A stretch of DNA of 64,000 nucleotides from positions 62,001 to 126,000 of the forward strand of contig CANMWT010000006.1 of assembly GCA_947501635.1 (NCBI GenBank). Reading direction: 5' to 3'. A program made the position numbers and the translations under genes. The stretch's first letter is position 1. The number at the start of each line of letters is the position of its first letter. This stretch comes from an uncultured Roseobacter sp. Its GTDB lineage: Bacteria > Pseudomonadota > Alphaproteobacteria > Rhodobacterales > Rhodobacteraceae. The notes below the pieces were generated by a model. It was not told where the DNA came from and ran no database searches. It saw only the letters and a program-made list of their open reading frames with translations. Below, piece by piece: positions 36,159 through 46,567 of the stretch.

Positions 36159-38873
36159 ATGCTGGGCATCGGAACACTCACTAAAAAAGTCTTTGGGACG
36201 CCCAATGACCGCAAAATCAAAGCGACGCGTCCTCTGATTGCCAAGATCAATGACCTTGAGCCAGAGTTCGAAAAACTGAGTGACGAAGGGATCAAGGAAA
36301 AGACCGAAGAGCTGCGTAAGCGGGCGCTTGACGGAGAGAGCCTTGATGATCTGTTGCCCGAAGCCTTCGCCAACTGTCGCGAAGCAGCACGCCGCGCATT
36401 GGGGTTGCGCGCTTTTGATACGCAGTTGATGGGTGCTGTGTTCCTGCATCAGGGCAACATCGCCGAACAGAAGACGGGTGAAGGCAAGACACTGACAGCG
36501 ACGTTTGCCGCATATCTGAACGCGTTGACCGGACGTGGCGTTCATATCGTTACTGTGAATGAATACCTTGCCAAGCGGGATGCGGGCTGGATGGGCAACG
36601 TGTTCAGTGCCTTGGGGCTGACCACAGGGGTCGCCTATTCAGAAATGTCCGAAGAAGAAAAACGCTCGGCCTATGATAGTGACATCACCTATGCCACCAA
36701 CAACGAGCTGGGCTTTGACTATCTGCGCGACAACATGAAGTCGGAACTCAGCCAGATTTTTCAAAAGCAACACAACTTTGCGATCGTCGATGAAGTTGAC
36801 AGTATTCTGATTGACGAGGCGCGGACGCCCTTGATCATTTCCGGACCGTCGCAAGACCGCTCGGAGATGTACAAGACGATTGATGTTGTCATTCCCGAAC
36901 TGAACGACAACCATTACGAGTTGGATGAAAAGACCCGTAATGTGACATTCACCGACGAAGGCAATGAATTTCTGGAAGAAGTGCTGCTGTCTCGCGGGCT
37001 GCTGGAAGAGGGCCAGTCGCTTTACGATCCCGAAAGCACCACCGTTGTCCATCACATCAATCAGGGACTACGTGCACATAAACTGTTCCAGCGCGACAAG
37101 GATTACATCGTCCGTGATGAAAACGTTGTTCTGATTGACGAATTCACTGGCCGTATGATGCCGGGGCGTCGTTTGTCGGATGGTCTGCATCAGGCGATAG
37201 AGGCAAAAGAAGATGTGCCGATCCGGCCCGAGAACGTCACGCTGGCCTCTGTCACGTTCCAGAACTACTTCCGGCTTTATGACAAGCTTGCGGGCATGAC
37301 CGGCACTGCGTTGACCGAAGCCGAAGAATTCATGGAAATCTATGGGCTTGGCGTGGTCGAAGTTCCGACGAACCGGCCCATCGCTCGGGTGGACGAGGAC
37401 GACCAGGTGTACCGCTCGGTGCGCGACAAGTACAATGCCATGCTTGAGCAGATCAAACAGAGCAATGAGCGCGGCCAACCCGTTTTGGTCGGTACGACAT
37501 CCATCGAGAAATCCGAAATCCTGAGCAACATGCTTAAAGAGGCGGGGATCAAGCATAACGTTCTGAATGCGCGCCAGCATGAACAGGAAGCGCAGATTGT
37601 TGCGGATGCGGGCAAATACGGCGCGGTCACCATCGCGACCAACATGGCCGGGCGTGGCACGGACATCCAGCTTGGCGGTAACGTCGACCTGCAGGTCATC
37701 AACGCGCTGGCAGAGGATCCCGACGCAGATCCAGATGCCCTGCGCGCCGAGATTGAGGCACAGCACAAGGACGAAAAGGCCAAGGTCATCGAAGCGGGCG
37801 GGCTGTATGTGATTGCATCGGAGCGTCACGAAAGCCGCCGGATCGACAACCAGCTGCGGGGTCGTTCGGGACGTCAGGGTGACCCGGGCCGCTCTTCTTT
37901 CTTTTTGAGCCTTGAAGACGATCTGATGCGTATTTTCGGCTCTGAGCGGCTGGAAAAAGTGCTGAGCACACTTGGTCTGAAAGACGGAGAGGCGATTATC
38001 CACCCTTGGGTCAACAAATCGCTCGAACGTGCTCAGGCCAAGGTGGAGGGGCGCAACTTTGATATCCGCAAACAGCTGCTGAAATTCGACGATGTGATGA
38101 ACGAACAGCGTAAGGTCATCTTTGGCCAGCGCCGCGAAATCATGGAAGCGTCGGACCTGAACGAGATTACGACCGATATGCGCCATCAGGTTATCGATGA
38201 TATGATCGATCAGTTTCTGCCGCCCAACACCTATGCGGATCAGTGGGATTCCGACGGTCTTTATGCTGCCGCGATTGAAAAGCTGGGCGTTGATGTGCCT
38301 GTGCTTGAGTGGGTCGAGGAAGAAGGCGTGGACGATGACGATATCCGCGACCGCCTTGCCGAAGCTTCCGATGCCTATATGAAAGAAAAGGCGGAAGCTT
38401 TTGGCGCAGAGAATATGCGCAACATCGAAAAGCAGCTTTTGCTGCAGTCGATTGATGGCAAGTGGCGCGAGCATCTTCTGACGCTGGAGCATCTGCGCTC
38501 TGTTGTCGGGTTTCGTGGCTATGCGCAGCGTGACCCGCTGAACGAGTACAAGAACGAGTCATTTCAGCTATTTGAAGGTATGCTGGACAGTCTGCGCGAA
38601 GACGTGACGCAAAAGCTGTCACAAATTCGTCCCATGACCGAGGAAGAACAGCAGGCCATGGTAGCCCAGATCAAGGCACAGCAGGAGGCCGCGGCACAAG
38701 CGGCCGCCGGTGCCAGCGTCAGCGCACAGCCGGCGACGTCCGCGGAAACCGGTGCGGCGCAAGAGGGCTTTGTGGAAGACGATCCTGCTACTTGGGGCAA
38801 TCCCGGCCGAAACGAGCCCTGCCCCTGCGGTTCGGGCAAAAAGTTCAAGCATTGTCATGGGCGTATGATCTGA
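36159..38873 (+). CDS. secA: Preprotein translocase ATPase SecA
   Basis: SecA drives protein export through SecYEG. The 904-residue product starts [20 protein letters not shown] after GGAGAA. It has Walker [18 protein letters not shown]-like [17 protein letters not shown], the motif [15 protein letters not shown] and the helicase arm [14 protein letters not shown] Gln/Ala-rich linker leads to a C-terminal zinc motif ([17 protein letters not shown]) for SecB and lipid contact. In-frame codons upstream (to 36033) overlap the promoter and are not used. Confidence 0.97.
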   Translation: MLGIGTLTKKVFGTPNDRKIKATRPLIAKINDLEPEFEKLSDEGIKEKTEELRKRALDGESLDDLLPEAFANCREAARRALGLRAFDTQLMGAVFLHQGNIAEQKTGEGKTLTATFAAYLNALTGRGVHIVTVNEYLAKRDAGWMGNVFSALGLTTGVAYSEMSEEEKRSAYDSDITYATNNELGFDYLRDNMKSELSQIFQKQHNFAIVDEVDSILIDEARTPLIISGPSQDRSEMYKTIDVVIPELNDNHYELDEKTRNVTFTDEGNEFLEEVLLSRGLLEEGQSLYDPESTTVVHHINQGLRAHKLFQRDKDYIVRDENVVLIDEFTGRMMPGRRLSDGLHQAIEAKEDVPIRPENVTLASVTFQNYFRLYDKLAGMTGTALTEAEEFMEIYGLGVVEVPTNRPIARVDEDDQVYRSVRDKYNAMLEQIKQSNERGQPVLVGTTSIEKSEILSNMLKEAGIKHNVLNARQHEQEAQIVADAGKYGAVTIATNMAGRGTDIQLGGNVDLQVINALAEDPDADPDALRAEIEAQHKDEKAKVIEAGGLYVIASERHESRRIDNQLRGRSGRQGDPGRSSFFLSLEDDLMRIFGSERLEKVLSTLGLKDGEAIIHPWVNKSLERAQAKVEGRNFDIRKQLLKFDDVMNEQRKVIFGQRREIMEASDLNEITTDMRHQVIDDMIDQFLPPNTYADQWDSDGLYAAAIEKLGVDVPVLEWVEEEGVDDDDIRDRLAEASDAYMKEKAEAFGAENMRNIEKQLLLQSIDGKWREHLLTLEHLRSVVGFRGYAQRDPLNEYKNESFQLFEGMLDSLREDVTQKLSQIRPMTEEEQQAMVAQIKAQQEAAAQAAAGASVSAQPATSAETGAAQEGFVEDDPATWGNPGRNEPCPCGSGKKFKHCHGRMI

Positions 38874-38978
38874 CGTCCATGCCTTGATCTTGCCTGAATG
38901 ACTCCCTTTCGGTGCCACATCTCAGCCTTGTTTACATTTCATTAACGGTTTGTTCCGAGTCTTGAAGGGGAGCAAGCG

Positions 38979-40034
38979 ATGTCGCGCAAGACAGAGATTG
39001 TTACAGCAGTGGGCACTTTGGGCTGCGCTTTGGGCGTCGGCTTTATGATGCAAAGCGGCGAAGTCGCCGAACTGCGGTACGGAACTACGACATCGATCTC
39101 TCATCCTTCAATGGAATTTGTTGGCAAAATCGTCACCATGACGGCCCCTGACCTTGAGGTTGAAACGCTTAACCTCGAGCCGTTTACAGTTGAGGGGATC
39201 AAGTTGACGTCGGCGCTGGTGCCAGCGCTGCCTGTTCTGGCGCGCCCAGACACGCTGACCAATGTGGTCGCGGACCCTGACGTTTTTGACCTGTATCTCA
39301 AGCCCAACCAGGTGGAGGGCAGTCTGCTGGCACCCGAGCTTGAAAAGATGCCGGACTGTGCAATCGCGGCCACTGCAACGCCGCAGGCTGCGGCGATGAT
39401 GGCGTATACGTTATCGGCACCCTGTTTTGCGGGCCAGACGGTTGTCATAAGCCACGAGGACCTGATGTTCTCCGAAGTTCTGTCAGAGGACGGGACACTG
39501 AAAACGGATATTCCCGCCCTCGCTGAAGAAGCGACGATACGTGCGTTTTTCGAAACCGGAGAGACAATCGAAACCGACGTACAGGCGGACAGTCTCGCAC
39601 TTTATGATCGTGTGCTGGTGCAGTGGCGCGGCACAGCCGGTGTGCAAATCCACGCACGCGAATTTGGCGCCGACTACGGGGACGAAGGGCATGTCTGGTC
39701 TGGTGCCCGGCGCGATCTTTCGGCAGTGTCGGCCGGGCATGGCGGGTATCTGACAACGCTTGGCGACCCGACCCGTGAAAGCGCGCATGTGGCAGAGGTC
39801 TATACCTACCCGACAGCCTTGACCAAAATGTCCGGCGCGGTGGACTTGACGGTCGAAACCGAAGTAACGGCAGGGAATTGTGACCGCGAGATTCAGGCAC
39901 AGGCCATGCAGTTCAGTGGCGGGAAAGAAGTCTCATCGCAGGTCATGACGCTGGCAATGCCGGATTGTGACGCGATCGGCAGTTTTCTGGTATTGAATAA
40001 TCTGCTTCAAGACCTGACAGTTGCAAGCAAATAG
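38979..40034 (+). CDS. Conserved-looking protein of unknown function with N-terminal membrane anchor
   Basis: 351 residues. The N-terminus (TEIVTAVGTLGCALGVGFMM) forms one membrane segment or uncleaved signal. The rest has alternating beta-prone stretches and cysteines in MPDCAIA, SAPCFAG, GNCDREI and MPDCDAI that could form two disulfides in the periplasm. AGHGGYLTTLGD and a C-terminal LLQDLTVASK are not family markers I know. It lies 22 bases upstream of the PBP/OmpA fusion gene and probably shares its transcript. Confidence 0.7.
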   Translation: MSRKTEIVTAVGTLGCALGVGFMMQSGEVAELRYGTTTSISHPSMEFVGKIVTMTAPDLEVETLNLEPFTVEGIKLTSALVPALPVLARPDTLTNVVADPDVFDLYLKPNQVEGSLLAPELEKMPDCAIAATATPQAAAMMAYTLSAPCFAGQTVVISHEDLMFSEVLSEDGTLKTDIPALAEEATIRAFFETGETIETDVQADSLALYDRVLVQWRGTAGVQIHAREFGADYGDEGHVWSGARRDLSAVSAGHGGYLTTLGDPTRESAHVAEVYTYPTALTKMSGAVDLTVETEVTAGNCDREIQAQAMQFSGGKEVSSQVMTLAMPDCDAIGSFLVLNNLLQDLTVASK

Positions 40035-40056
40035 AGCTGCAACAGGACCATTCTAA

Positions 40057-41616
40057 ATGACATTGAGACGTGTAGCGGTCGCCGCTGCACTTTTGTTCTT
40101 TCTTGCCAACTCTCCGGTGCAGGCACAGGACGTGACGCTGACGTCTCGCGACGGGCGAACCGAAATCATGGGCACGCTGCTTGGCTATGATGGAGAGTTC
40201 TACCGGCTTGAGACGCTTTTTGGTGAGCTGACAATCGACGGAAGCGGCGTGCGTTGTGAAGGACCCGGCTGCCCGAACCTGCAGGATTATGTGGCGGAAA
40301 TCGCTCTGTCGGGGTCGGCCACGATGGGTGCAGTGCTGATGCCCGCCTTGCTGGAAGGATTTGCGCAGCGCAACGGCTATACGGCCACACGCGAAGATCT
40401 GGACAACACACATTTCCGCTACGAATTGACCGATACACGTAGTGGGAAAACGGCGGCACGGTTCTCTTTTCGCGTGACCACATCCGACGAAGGGTTTGCC
40501 GATCTTTTGGCGGAGGAAGCGGATATTGTCATGTCGCTCCGCGAGATACGCGAAGACGAAATAGCACGGGCGCGAGAGGCGGGCATGGGCGATCTGACCG
40601 CGCAAAATCGTTCGCGTGTGGTGGCGTTGGATGCCGTGGTGCCGATCGTTTCTCCACAAAATCCAATTCAGGCCATGTCACCTTTAGATGTTGCACGGGT
40701 CTACGCGGGTCAGATCACCAACTGGTCAGCGCTTGGCGGTCCTGATGCGCCCATCGCCCTGCATGCGCCTTCATCAGTGACCGGACTGGGGCAGGCGACC
40801 GAAGACCAGATTTTGAGGCCGGTGAATCTGAGGATTTCAGACAATGCAACGCGCCACATGCAAGGCTATGACCTTGTGAAGGCGGTTGTAACGGATCCAT
40901 TCGCTTTTGGTGTGGCGAGCTATGCCGAGATAGGCGCGGCGCAACCGCTTGTGCTGAAGGGGGCGTGCGGTCGTGTTTTGCGCGCGGCCCGCCGAACGAT
41001 CAAGACGGAAGACTATCCGCTTACAGCACCTATGTTTCTCTATACGCCCGCGCGCCGTTTGCCCAAGGTTGCGCGCGCCTTTCTGGCCTTTACCCGAAGT
41101 GGAGAGGCGCAGAACGTGATCCGGCGATCCGGGTTCGTGGATCAGGCTGCCGAAGAGGTGCCGATCGATCAACAGGGTGACCGGTTTGCGAATGCAATCG
41201 CGGCGGCTGGTCCTGAAACCTCTTTGGCAGAACTGCAGCGTATGGTGGACAGGCTTGGCCCGATGAAGCGGCTGACGACCTCGTTTCGTTTTGAAGCTGG
41301 TGCGACGCGGCTGGATGCACAGTCTCGTGCGAACCTGATGCAACTGGCGCGCGCTTTGGAACAGGGCCGATATGACGTGCGTAGGCTCTATTTTATCGGC
41401 TTCAGTGATGGAGATGGTCCGGCTGAGCGCAACAGGCAGATTGCACTGACACGGGCAGAAACAGTCCGCGACGAGGTTTTGTCACTGGCGCAGACGATTG
41501 ATCCTGCGCAGGTTGATCTGGCTGTGGACGCCTTTGGAGAAGCCTTGCCGCTTGCCTGTGATGACAGTGCGTGGGGCCGGCAGGCCAATCGCCGTGTCGA
41601 GGTCTGGGTGCGTTAG
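40057..41616 (+). CDS. Phosphate-binding-protein-like domain fused to OmpA-like peptidoglycan-binding domain
   Basis: A 519-residue secreted protein with a signal peptide ending VQAQ. Residues ~25-75 form a small beta domain (LTSRDGRTEIMGTLLGYDGE, ending CEGPGCPN). Residues ~85-370 resemble a PstS-type periplasmic binding protein (IALSGSATMGAVLMPALLEG, NPIQAMSPLDVARVYAGQIT). Residues ~400-519 are OmpA-like (TSFRFEAGATRLDAQSRANL, QIALTRAETVRDEVL, ANRRVEVWVR), which binds peptidoglycan. The fusion would tether a ligand-binding domain to the wall. Ligand unknown; no pst genes are nearby. Confidence 0.83.
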   Translation: MTLRRVAVAAALLFFLANSPVQAQDVTLTSRDGRTEIMGTLLGYDGEFYRLETLFGELTIDGSGVRCEGPGCPNLQDYVAEIALSGSATMGAVLMPALLEGFAQRNGYTATREDLDNTHFRYELTDTRSGKTAARFSFRVTTSDEGFADLLAEEADIVMSLREIREDEIARAREAGMGDLTAQNRSRVVALDAVVPIVSPQNPIQAMSPLDVARVYAGQITNWSALGGPDAPIALHAPSSVTGLGQATEDQILRPVNLRISDNATRHMQGYDLVKAVVTDPFAFGVASYAEIGAAQPLVLKGACGRVLRAARRTIKTEDYPLTAPMFLYTPARRLPKVARAFLAFTRSGEAQNVIRRSGFVDQAAEEVPIDQQGDRFANAIAAAGPETSLAELQRMVDRLGPMKRLTTSFRFEAGATRLDAQSRANLMQLARALEQGRYDVRRLYFIGFSDGDGPAERNRQIALTRAETVRDEVLSLAQTIDPAQVDLAVDAFGEALPLACDDSAWGRQANRRVEVWVR

Positions 41617-41618
41617 GT

Positions 41619-42380
41619 TCACAGGTAACCCGCACTTTTAAAGCTCAGCTCGGTGGACTTTCCGATGATAAGGTGATCATGCAGCGTTAGTCCCAGCGCG
41701 AGGCAGGCGTTGTTGATCTGATCCGTCATCAACAGGTCAGCCTGCGACGGCGTCGGATCACCCGAGGGGTGATTGTGCACAAGGATCAACGCGCTTGCGT
41801 TCAATTCCAAGGCGCGTTTTGCGACCTCGCGCGGATAGACGGGTACGTGGTCGACGGTACCTTTTGCCTGCTCCTCATCTGCGATCACAGTGTTTTTCCG
41901 ATCAAGGTAAAGCACACGGAACTGTTCCGTCTCGCGATGTGCCATTGTCGTATGGCAATAGTCCAGCAGTGCATCCCAACTACTAAGCACATGGGATTGC
42001 AACACCTTGGCGCGGGCCAGACGGTGCGCCGCCGCCTCGACGACCTTGAGTTCTGTTATCACAGCATCGCCAACACCGGGTATGTCCCGCAGCCGTGCTT
42101 CTGGTGCAGAAACAACCCGGTTGAAATCGCCAAAACGTTCCATCAATGCGCGTGCAAGCGGTTTGACGTCGCGGCGCGGTATGGCTCTGAAAAGGACGAG
42201 TTCGAGAAGCTCGTAGTCGGGCATGGCGATGGCACCACCTGCCATGAAGCGTGCCCGCAAGCGTTTGCGGTGGTCTGCCAGATAGGAGGGCGTTTTTCCG
42301 GATGGCAAAGGCGTTGGCGCAGCTTCATCCAATAGGAAGGGCAGCGGCGCCTCTGCGAAGTTGTCGGGTTTGCGTGTCAT
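41619..42380 (-). CDS. radC: RadC/JAB-domain DNA repair-associated protein
   Basis: A 253-residue RadC homologue. N-terminal helix-hairpin-helix elements (DYELLELVLFRAIPRRDVKP, LRDIPGVGDAVITELK) precede a JAMM/MPN+ metal-binding motif LILVHNHPSGDPTPSQADLL. RadC was once linked to recombinational repair, but its activity is unresolved. The 3' end is convergent with the PBP/OmpA gene (two bases between stops). Confidence 0.92.
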   Translation of the reverse strand: MTRKPDNFAEAPLPFLLDEAAPTPLPSGKTPSYLADHRKRLRARFMAGGAIAMPDYELLELVLFRAIPRRDVKPLARALMERFGDFNRVVSAPEARLRDIPGVGDAVITELKVVEAAAHRLARAKVLQSHVLSSWDALLDYCHTTMAHRETEQFRVLYLDRKNTVIADEEQAKGTVDHVPVYPREVAKRALELNASALILVHNHPSGDPTPSQADLLMTDQINNACLALGLTLHDHLIIGKSTELSFKSAGYL

Positions 42381-42457
42381 TGCGCAAGGGTACCAAAATC
42401 TTGGTTTCGGAACCCTTAACGCAGAAGCGGGCCAAGAGTGGGCCGTTTAAGCGACCC

Positions 42458-43609
42458 CTACCCTTTCATGCTGTCCCAGAAGCTCTTTACCGAAGAAAAG
42501 AAGCTCGTGGATTCGGGGTTGTTGTTCTCGGCCAACTCATCAAATTCGGCCAGCAGTTCTTTCTGCCGGGCTGTCAGGTTGACCGGTGTCTCGACCGCCA
42601 GTTCGATGAACATGTCGCCCGACCCCGCGCCACGCAGCGCCGGCATACCTTTGCTTCGCAGACGCATCTGGCGTCCCGATTGGCTCCCGGCGGGTATCTG
42701 CACACGCCCGCGTCCGCCATCAATTGTTGGCACTTCGATTGAGCCGCCAAGGGCTGCCTTGGCCATGGACACCGGCACGCGGCAGAACAGGTTCATGCCA
42801 TCCCTTTGGAAGAGCTCGTGATCGGCAACTTCGATAAAGATGTAAAGATCGCCCGAGGGTCCACCGCGCATGCCTGCCTCGCCTTCGCCGGCAAGCCTGA
42901 TGCGTGTTCCTGTTTCCACACCGGTGGGGATGTTCACCGACAATGCGCGGTCTTTTTCGACGCGCCCGGCCCCCTGGCAGGACTTGCAGGGGTTCTTGAT
43001 GATCTGGCCAAGGCCTGAACATGTCGGGCATGTCCGTTCAACCGTGAAGAAGCCTTGTTGCGCGCGGACCTTGCCCATGCCTGAACATGTCGGGCAGGAG
43101 GTTGGTTCCGATCCGCCTTCCGCGCCAGAGCCGTTGCACTGGTCGCACGCCACGGACGTAGGCACGTTGATGGTCTTCTGCAGTCCGGTGAATGCTTCTT
43201 CGAGGCTGATCCGGAGGTTGTAGCGCAAGTCCGATCCGCGCGATGCGCGGTTACCGCCGCCCCGCCCGCCGCCGGCAAAGTTGCCGAACAGATCATCGAA
43301 CACATCCGAAAAGGCAGATGAAAAATCGGCATTGCCACCGCCAAAGCCGCCACCGGGCCGGCCACCGCCACCGCCCATGCCACCTTCAAAAGCAGCATGA
43401 CCGAAGCGATCATAGGCTGCCTTCTTCTCGGCATCCTTCAGCACTTCGTAAGCTTCGTTGGCTTCCTTGAATTTCGCTTCCGCGTCCGGGTTGTCTTTGT
43501 TGCGATCGGGATGAAGTTCTTTGGCTTTGGTCCGATATCCCTTTTTGATCTCGTCCGCAGAGGCACCTTTTGCAACGCCCAGAACATCGTAATAGTCACG
43601 TTTCGCCAT
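42458..43609 (-). CDS. dnaJ: Chaperone DnaJ (Hsp40)
   Basis: DnaJ delivers substrates to DnaK and stimulates its ATPase. The 383-residue type I J-protein has the J domain with [10 protein letters not shown] (HPD), a Gly-rich region, and four zinc-finger repeats [24 protein letters not shown] and CKSCQGAG, then the substrate-binding C-terminal domain. It lies downstream of dnaK on the same strand, separated by 81 bases that contain a strong hairpin. Confidence 0.97.
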   Translation of the reverse strand: MAKRDYYDVLGVAKGASADEIKKGYRTKAKELHPDRNKDNPDAEAKFKEANEAYEVLKDAEKKAAYDRFGHAAFEGGMGGGGGRPGGGFGGGNADFSSAFSDVFDDLFGNFAGGGRGGGNRASRGSDLRYNLRISLEEAFTGLQKTINVPTSVACDQCNGSGAEGGSEPTSCPTCSGMGKVRAQQGFFTVERTCPTCSGLGQIIKNPCKSCQGAGRVEKDRALSVNIPTGVETGTRIRLAGEGEAGMRGGPSGDLYIFIEVADHELFQRDGMNLFCRVPVSMAKAALGGSIEVPTIDGGRGRVQIPAGSQSGRQMRLRSKGMPALRGAGSGDMFIELAVETPVNLTARQKELLAEFDELAENNNPESTSFFSSVKSFWDSMKG

Positions 43610-43635
43610 TCAATTTCCCCTTGCTGGAACGTGAC

Positions 43636-43661
43636 GGGCCGACCCCCTTAAAGGTCGGCCC
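43636..43661 (-). other. Strong intercistronic hairpin between dnaK and dnaJ
   Basis: A 9-base perfect inverted repeat (GGGCCGACC and GGTCGGCCC) around an 8-base loop, with no T tract. It may stabilise the dnaK message or lower dnaJ expression. Confidence 0.7.
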
Positions 43662-43690
43662 GATCATTGGTTCCGGGTTCCGCGCCGGTC

Positions 43691-45604
43691 TCAGGCGCGC
43701 TTGTCGTCGTCGAGGTCTTCGAACTCGGCGTCTACGATATCGTCTTCGCCAGCCTGCGCTGCATCTGCTGCTTCGGCAATATCGTCGTCTCCTTCTTCCT
43801 GAGCGGCCTTGTAGATCGCCTCGCCCAGTTTCATCGCCGCTTCTGTCACGTTCTGGATGCCGGATTTGATCTTGTCGGCATTATCGGTTTCCAGCTCGTC
43901 CTTGAGCGCGGCAATCGCCAGCTCAATCGCTTCGATGGTCGTCGGATCGACCTTATCGCTGTGCTCTTCCATCGACTTTTCTGTCGAGTGGATGAGGCTC
44001 TCGGCCTGGTTCTTGGCTTCGATAAGCTCGCGACGTGCCTTATCCGCTTCGGCGTTCTCTTCGGCGTCCTTGACCATCTTTTCGATATCGTCATCGGACA
44101 GACCACCAGAGGCCTGGATCGTGATCTTCTGTTCCTTACCTGTGCCTTTGTCCATCGCACCCACGGACACGATACCGTTTGCGTCGATGTCGAAGGTCAC
44201 TTCAATCTGGGGCATGCCGCGCGGTGCCGGCGGAATGTTCTCAAGATTGAATGCGCCAAGGATCTTGTTGTCAGCCGCCATCTCACGCTCACCCTGGAAC
44301 ACGCGGATCGTCACAGCGTTCTGATTGTCTTCGGCTGTGGAGAAAATCTGCGACTTCTTGGTCGGGATCGTCGTGTTGCGGTCGATCAGACGTGTAAAGA
44401 CGCCACCAAGCGTTTCGATACCCAGCGACAGCGGTGTAACGTCGAGAAGAACAACGTCTTTGACGTCACCTTGCAGAACACCAGCCTGGATCGCGGCGCC
44501 CATGGCAACCACTTCATCCGGGTTCACACCTTTGTGGGGCTCTTTGCCGAAGAACTTGGTCACTTCTTCGACGACTTTCGGCATGCGCGTCATACCACCG
44601 ACCAGAACAACCTCGTCGATATCAGATGCGGACAGGCCGGCGTCTTTCAGCGCTTCTTTACAGGGCTTGAGCGAAGACTTGATAAGGTCACCAACCAGGC
44701 TTTCCAGTTTGGAGCGGGTCAGTTTCATGACCATGTGCAACGGCTGGCCGTTTGCGCCCATGGAGATGAACGGTTGGTTGATTTCTGTCTGGCTCGAGCT
44801 GGAGAGTTCGATCTTGGCTTTCTCTGCCGCCTCTTTCAGGCGCTGCAGTGCCATCTTGTCGGCTGTCAGATCAACCTGATGCTCTTTCTTAAACTCGTCG
44901 GCAAGGTAGTTGACGATGCGCATGTCAAAGTCTTCACCGCCAAGGAAAGTATCGCCGTTGGTGGATTTGACTTCGAACAGCCCGTCATCGATTTCAAGGA
45001 TGGTCACGTCGAATGTACCGCCGCCAAGGTCATAGACCGCGATGGTTTGTGTTTCTTCCTTGTCCAGACCATACGCCAGCGCCGCCGCTGTCGGTTCGTT
45101 GATGATGCGCAGAACCTCAAGGCCCGCGATCTTGCCCGCGTCTTTCGTGGCCTGACGCTGTGCGTCGTTGAAGTACGCAGGTACGGTAATGACCGCTTGT
45201 GTGACTTCTTCGCCAAGGTAGCTTTCAGCGGTTTCTTTCATTTTGCCGAGGATGAAGGCCGAGATCTGGCTTGGCGAATACTTCTCACCCTTGGCTTCGA
45301 CCCACGCGTCGCCATTGCCGCCGTCGATCACGGCGAAGGGGAGGTTTTTCTTGTCCTTGGCCAGATCCGCGTCGTCGTTGCGGCGGCCGATCAGGCGCTT
45401 GACACCAAAGATAGTGTTGTCGGGGTTGGTGACGGCCTGCCGTTTCGCGGGCTGGCCCACGAGGCGCTCGTCATCCGTGAAGGCGACAATGGATGGGGTA
45501 GTACGTGCGCCTTCGGAGTTTTCGATGACGCGGGGCTGCGATCCGTCCATGATGGCGATGCAGCTGTTTGTGGTTCCGAGGTCGATACCAATAACTTTTG
45601 ACAT
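43691..45604 (-). CDS. dnaK: Chaperone DnaK (Hsp70)
   Basis: The main cytosolic Hsp70. The 637-residue product starts [18 protein letters not shown] and contains GIDLGTTNS, the ATPase core [19 protein letters not shown], and the substrate-domain [16 protein letters not shown]. The tail ends [18 protein letters not shown], as usual for alphaproteobacteria. In-frame codons upstream of 45604 are in the leader. A long open frame exists on the opposite strand; this is a known composition artefact of dnaK. Confidence 0.98.
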   Translation of the reverse strand: MSKVIGIDLGTTNSCIAIMDGSQPRVIENSEGARTTPSIVAFTDDERLVGQPAKRQAVTNPDNTIFGVKRLIGRRNDDADLAKDKKNLPFAVIDGGNGDAWVEAKGEKYSPSQISAFILGKMKETAESYLGEEVTQAVITVPAYFNDAQRQATKDAGKIAGLEVLRIINEPTAAALAYGLDKEETQTIAVYDLGGGTFDVTILEIDDGLFEVKSTNGDTFLGGEDFDMRIVNYLADEFKKEHQVDLTADKMALQRLKEAAEKAKIELSSSSQTEINQPFISMGANGQPLHMVMKLTRSKLESLVGDLIKSSLKPCKEALKDAGLSASDIDEVVLVGGMTRMPKVVEEVTKFFGKEPHKGVNPDEVVAMGAAIQAGVLQGDVKDVVLLDVTPLSLGIETLGGVFTRLIDRNTTIPTKKSQIFSTAEDNQNAVTIRVFQGEREMAADNKILGAFNLENIPPAPRGMPQIEVTFDIDANGIVSVGAMDKGTGKEQKITIQASGGLSDDDIEKMVKDAEENAEADKARRELIEAKNQAESLIHSTEKSMEEHSDKVDPTTIEAIELAIAALKDELETDNADKIKSGIQNVTEAAMKLGEAIYKAAQEEGDDDIAEAADAAQAGEDDIVDAEFEDLDDDKRA

Positions 45605-45714
45605 GTTTTGATCCCTTTTATAGCTCAAGGCGATGACACGGAGCGTTGGCCCGTTTTGGCGCCGCTGCCCCAACTTGTGACGTCCGGGGCCTTCGCCCTG
45701 AACGGTTCAGCGGG

Positions 45715-45743
45715 TATATAGGCAGGGGGTCAGCACGCTGCAA
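45715..45743 (-). promoter_or_regulatory. Predicted dnaK promoter (sigma-70 and/or RpoH type)
   Basis: On the minus strand TTGCAG is 17 bases from TATATA, which lies within CCTATATA. That overlaps the alphaproteobacterial RpoH -10 pattern CYTATNT. The 5' leader would be about 100 bases. Confidence 0.45.
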
Positions 45744-45811
45744 CCTTTCACTTCTTTATGCAGCCGGATTCTGGTGTAATTTTGTCATCTGTGGCGGATG
45801 GGGCAGTTTTA

Positions 45812-46414
45812 ATGGCGCGGTTAAGCGTTTCGGGCTTTGAAATTCACAAAGGTTATCTTTCAGCGGACGCGCAGGCTCGTCTGGTCAAGGATGTGCGTCA
45901 GATTGTGCGCGCCGCACCGTTGGTTCAGCCCATCACACCACGTGGAAAACGTATGTCTGTGCAAATGACTGCTGCCGGTCGATACGGTTGGATCACGGAC
46001 CGGCAGGGTTACCGCTATGCGACCGAACATCCGAGCGGCACGCCGTGGCCTGACATACCAGTCTCTATTATGGCGATCTGGCAGGCATTGAGTGGTTCGG
46101 AACGGGCACCGGAATGCTGCCTTGTGAACTTTTATGGTGAAGGCGCGCGGATGGGGCTGCATCAGGACAAGGACGAGGCCAGCTTTGACTGGCCCGTTCT
46201 ATCGGTCTCTTTAGGCGATGACGGACTGTTTCGCATGGGCGGTACCGATCGCAGCGACAAAACACAGTCGATTTGGCTGCAGTCCGGTGATGTTGTGGTG
46301 ATGGGGGGCGCTGCGCGCCGGGCGTTTCACGGTGTCGACAGGATCAGGTTCGGATCTTCCACCGTTCTGCCCAAGGGCGGTCGGCTTAACCTGACGTTGC
46401 GCGTCGTGACCTGA
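45812..46414 (+). CDS. alkB: Alpha-ketoglutarate-dependent DNA dealkylase AlkB
   Basis: AlkB removes methyl groups from 1-methyladenine and 3-methylcytosine using Fe(II) and 2-oxoglutarate. The 200-residue product has the iron triad His and Asp in MGLHQDKDE and the distal His in RRAFHGVDRI. The 2-oxoglutarate Arg lies in GGRLNLTLRVV (the R-x-N-x-T-x-R pattern). An ATG at 45758 would add 18 residues and has no ribosome site. It is divergent from dnaK. Confidence 0.92.
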   Translation: MARLSVSGFEIHKGYLSADAQARLVKDVRQIVRAAPLVQPITPRGKRMSVQMTAAGRYGWITDRQGYRYATEHPSGTPWPDIPVSIMAIWQALSGSERAPECCLVNFYGEGARMGLHQDKDEASFDWPVLSVSLGDDGLFRMGGTDRSDKTQSIWLQSGDVVVMGGAARRAFHGVDRIRFGSSTVLPKGGRLNLTLRVVT

Positions 46415-46567
46415 CGCTTGCAGTGTGGTGCGTCGAGTCCGCTGCCGCGCATATACGTAGCATTCGTGCAACTGTGATTCTCCAAAAGATCCAAAGACTT
46501 GACGCATACCCTCTTTCTTGATGGGCTCAGCTAAAAAGTGCGACGCAAACCAGAGCAGGAGGTCGCA

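Noticed and set aside
37068-38492. 474-codon minus-strand frame opposite secA
   Set aside because: Shadow of secA, with no recognisable domain.
43667-45601. Plus-strand open frame of 644 codons opposite dnaK
   Set aside because: Long antisense frames opposite dnaK are a known composition artefact. The minus strand encodes a complete, canonical DnaK.
46499-46530. TTGACG upstream of the glycosyltransferase gene at 46568 as a promoter
   Set aside because: No acceptable -10 element 16-18 bases downstream.
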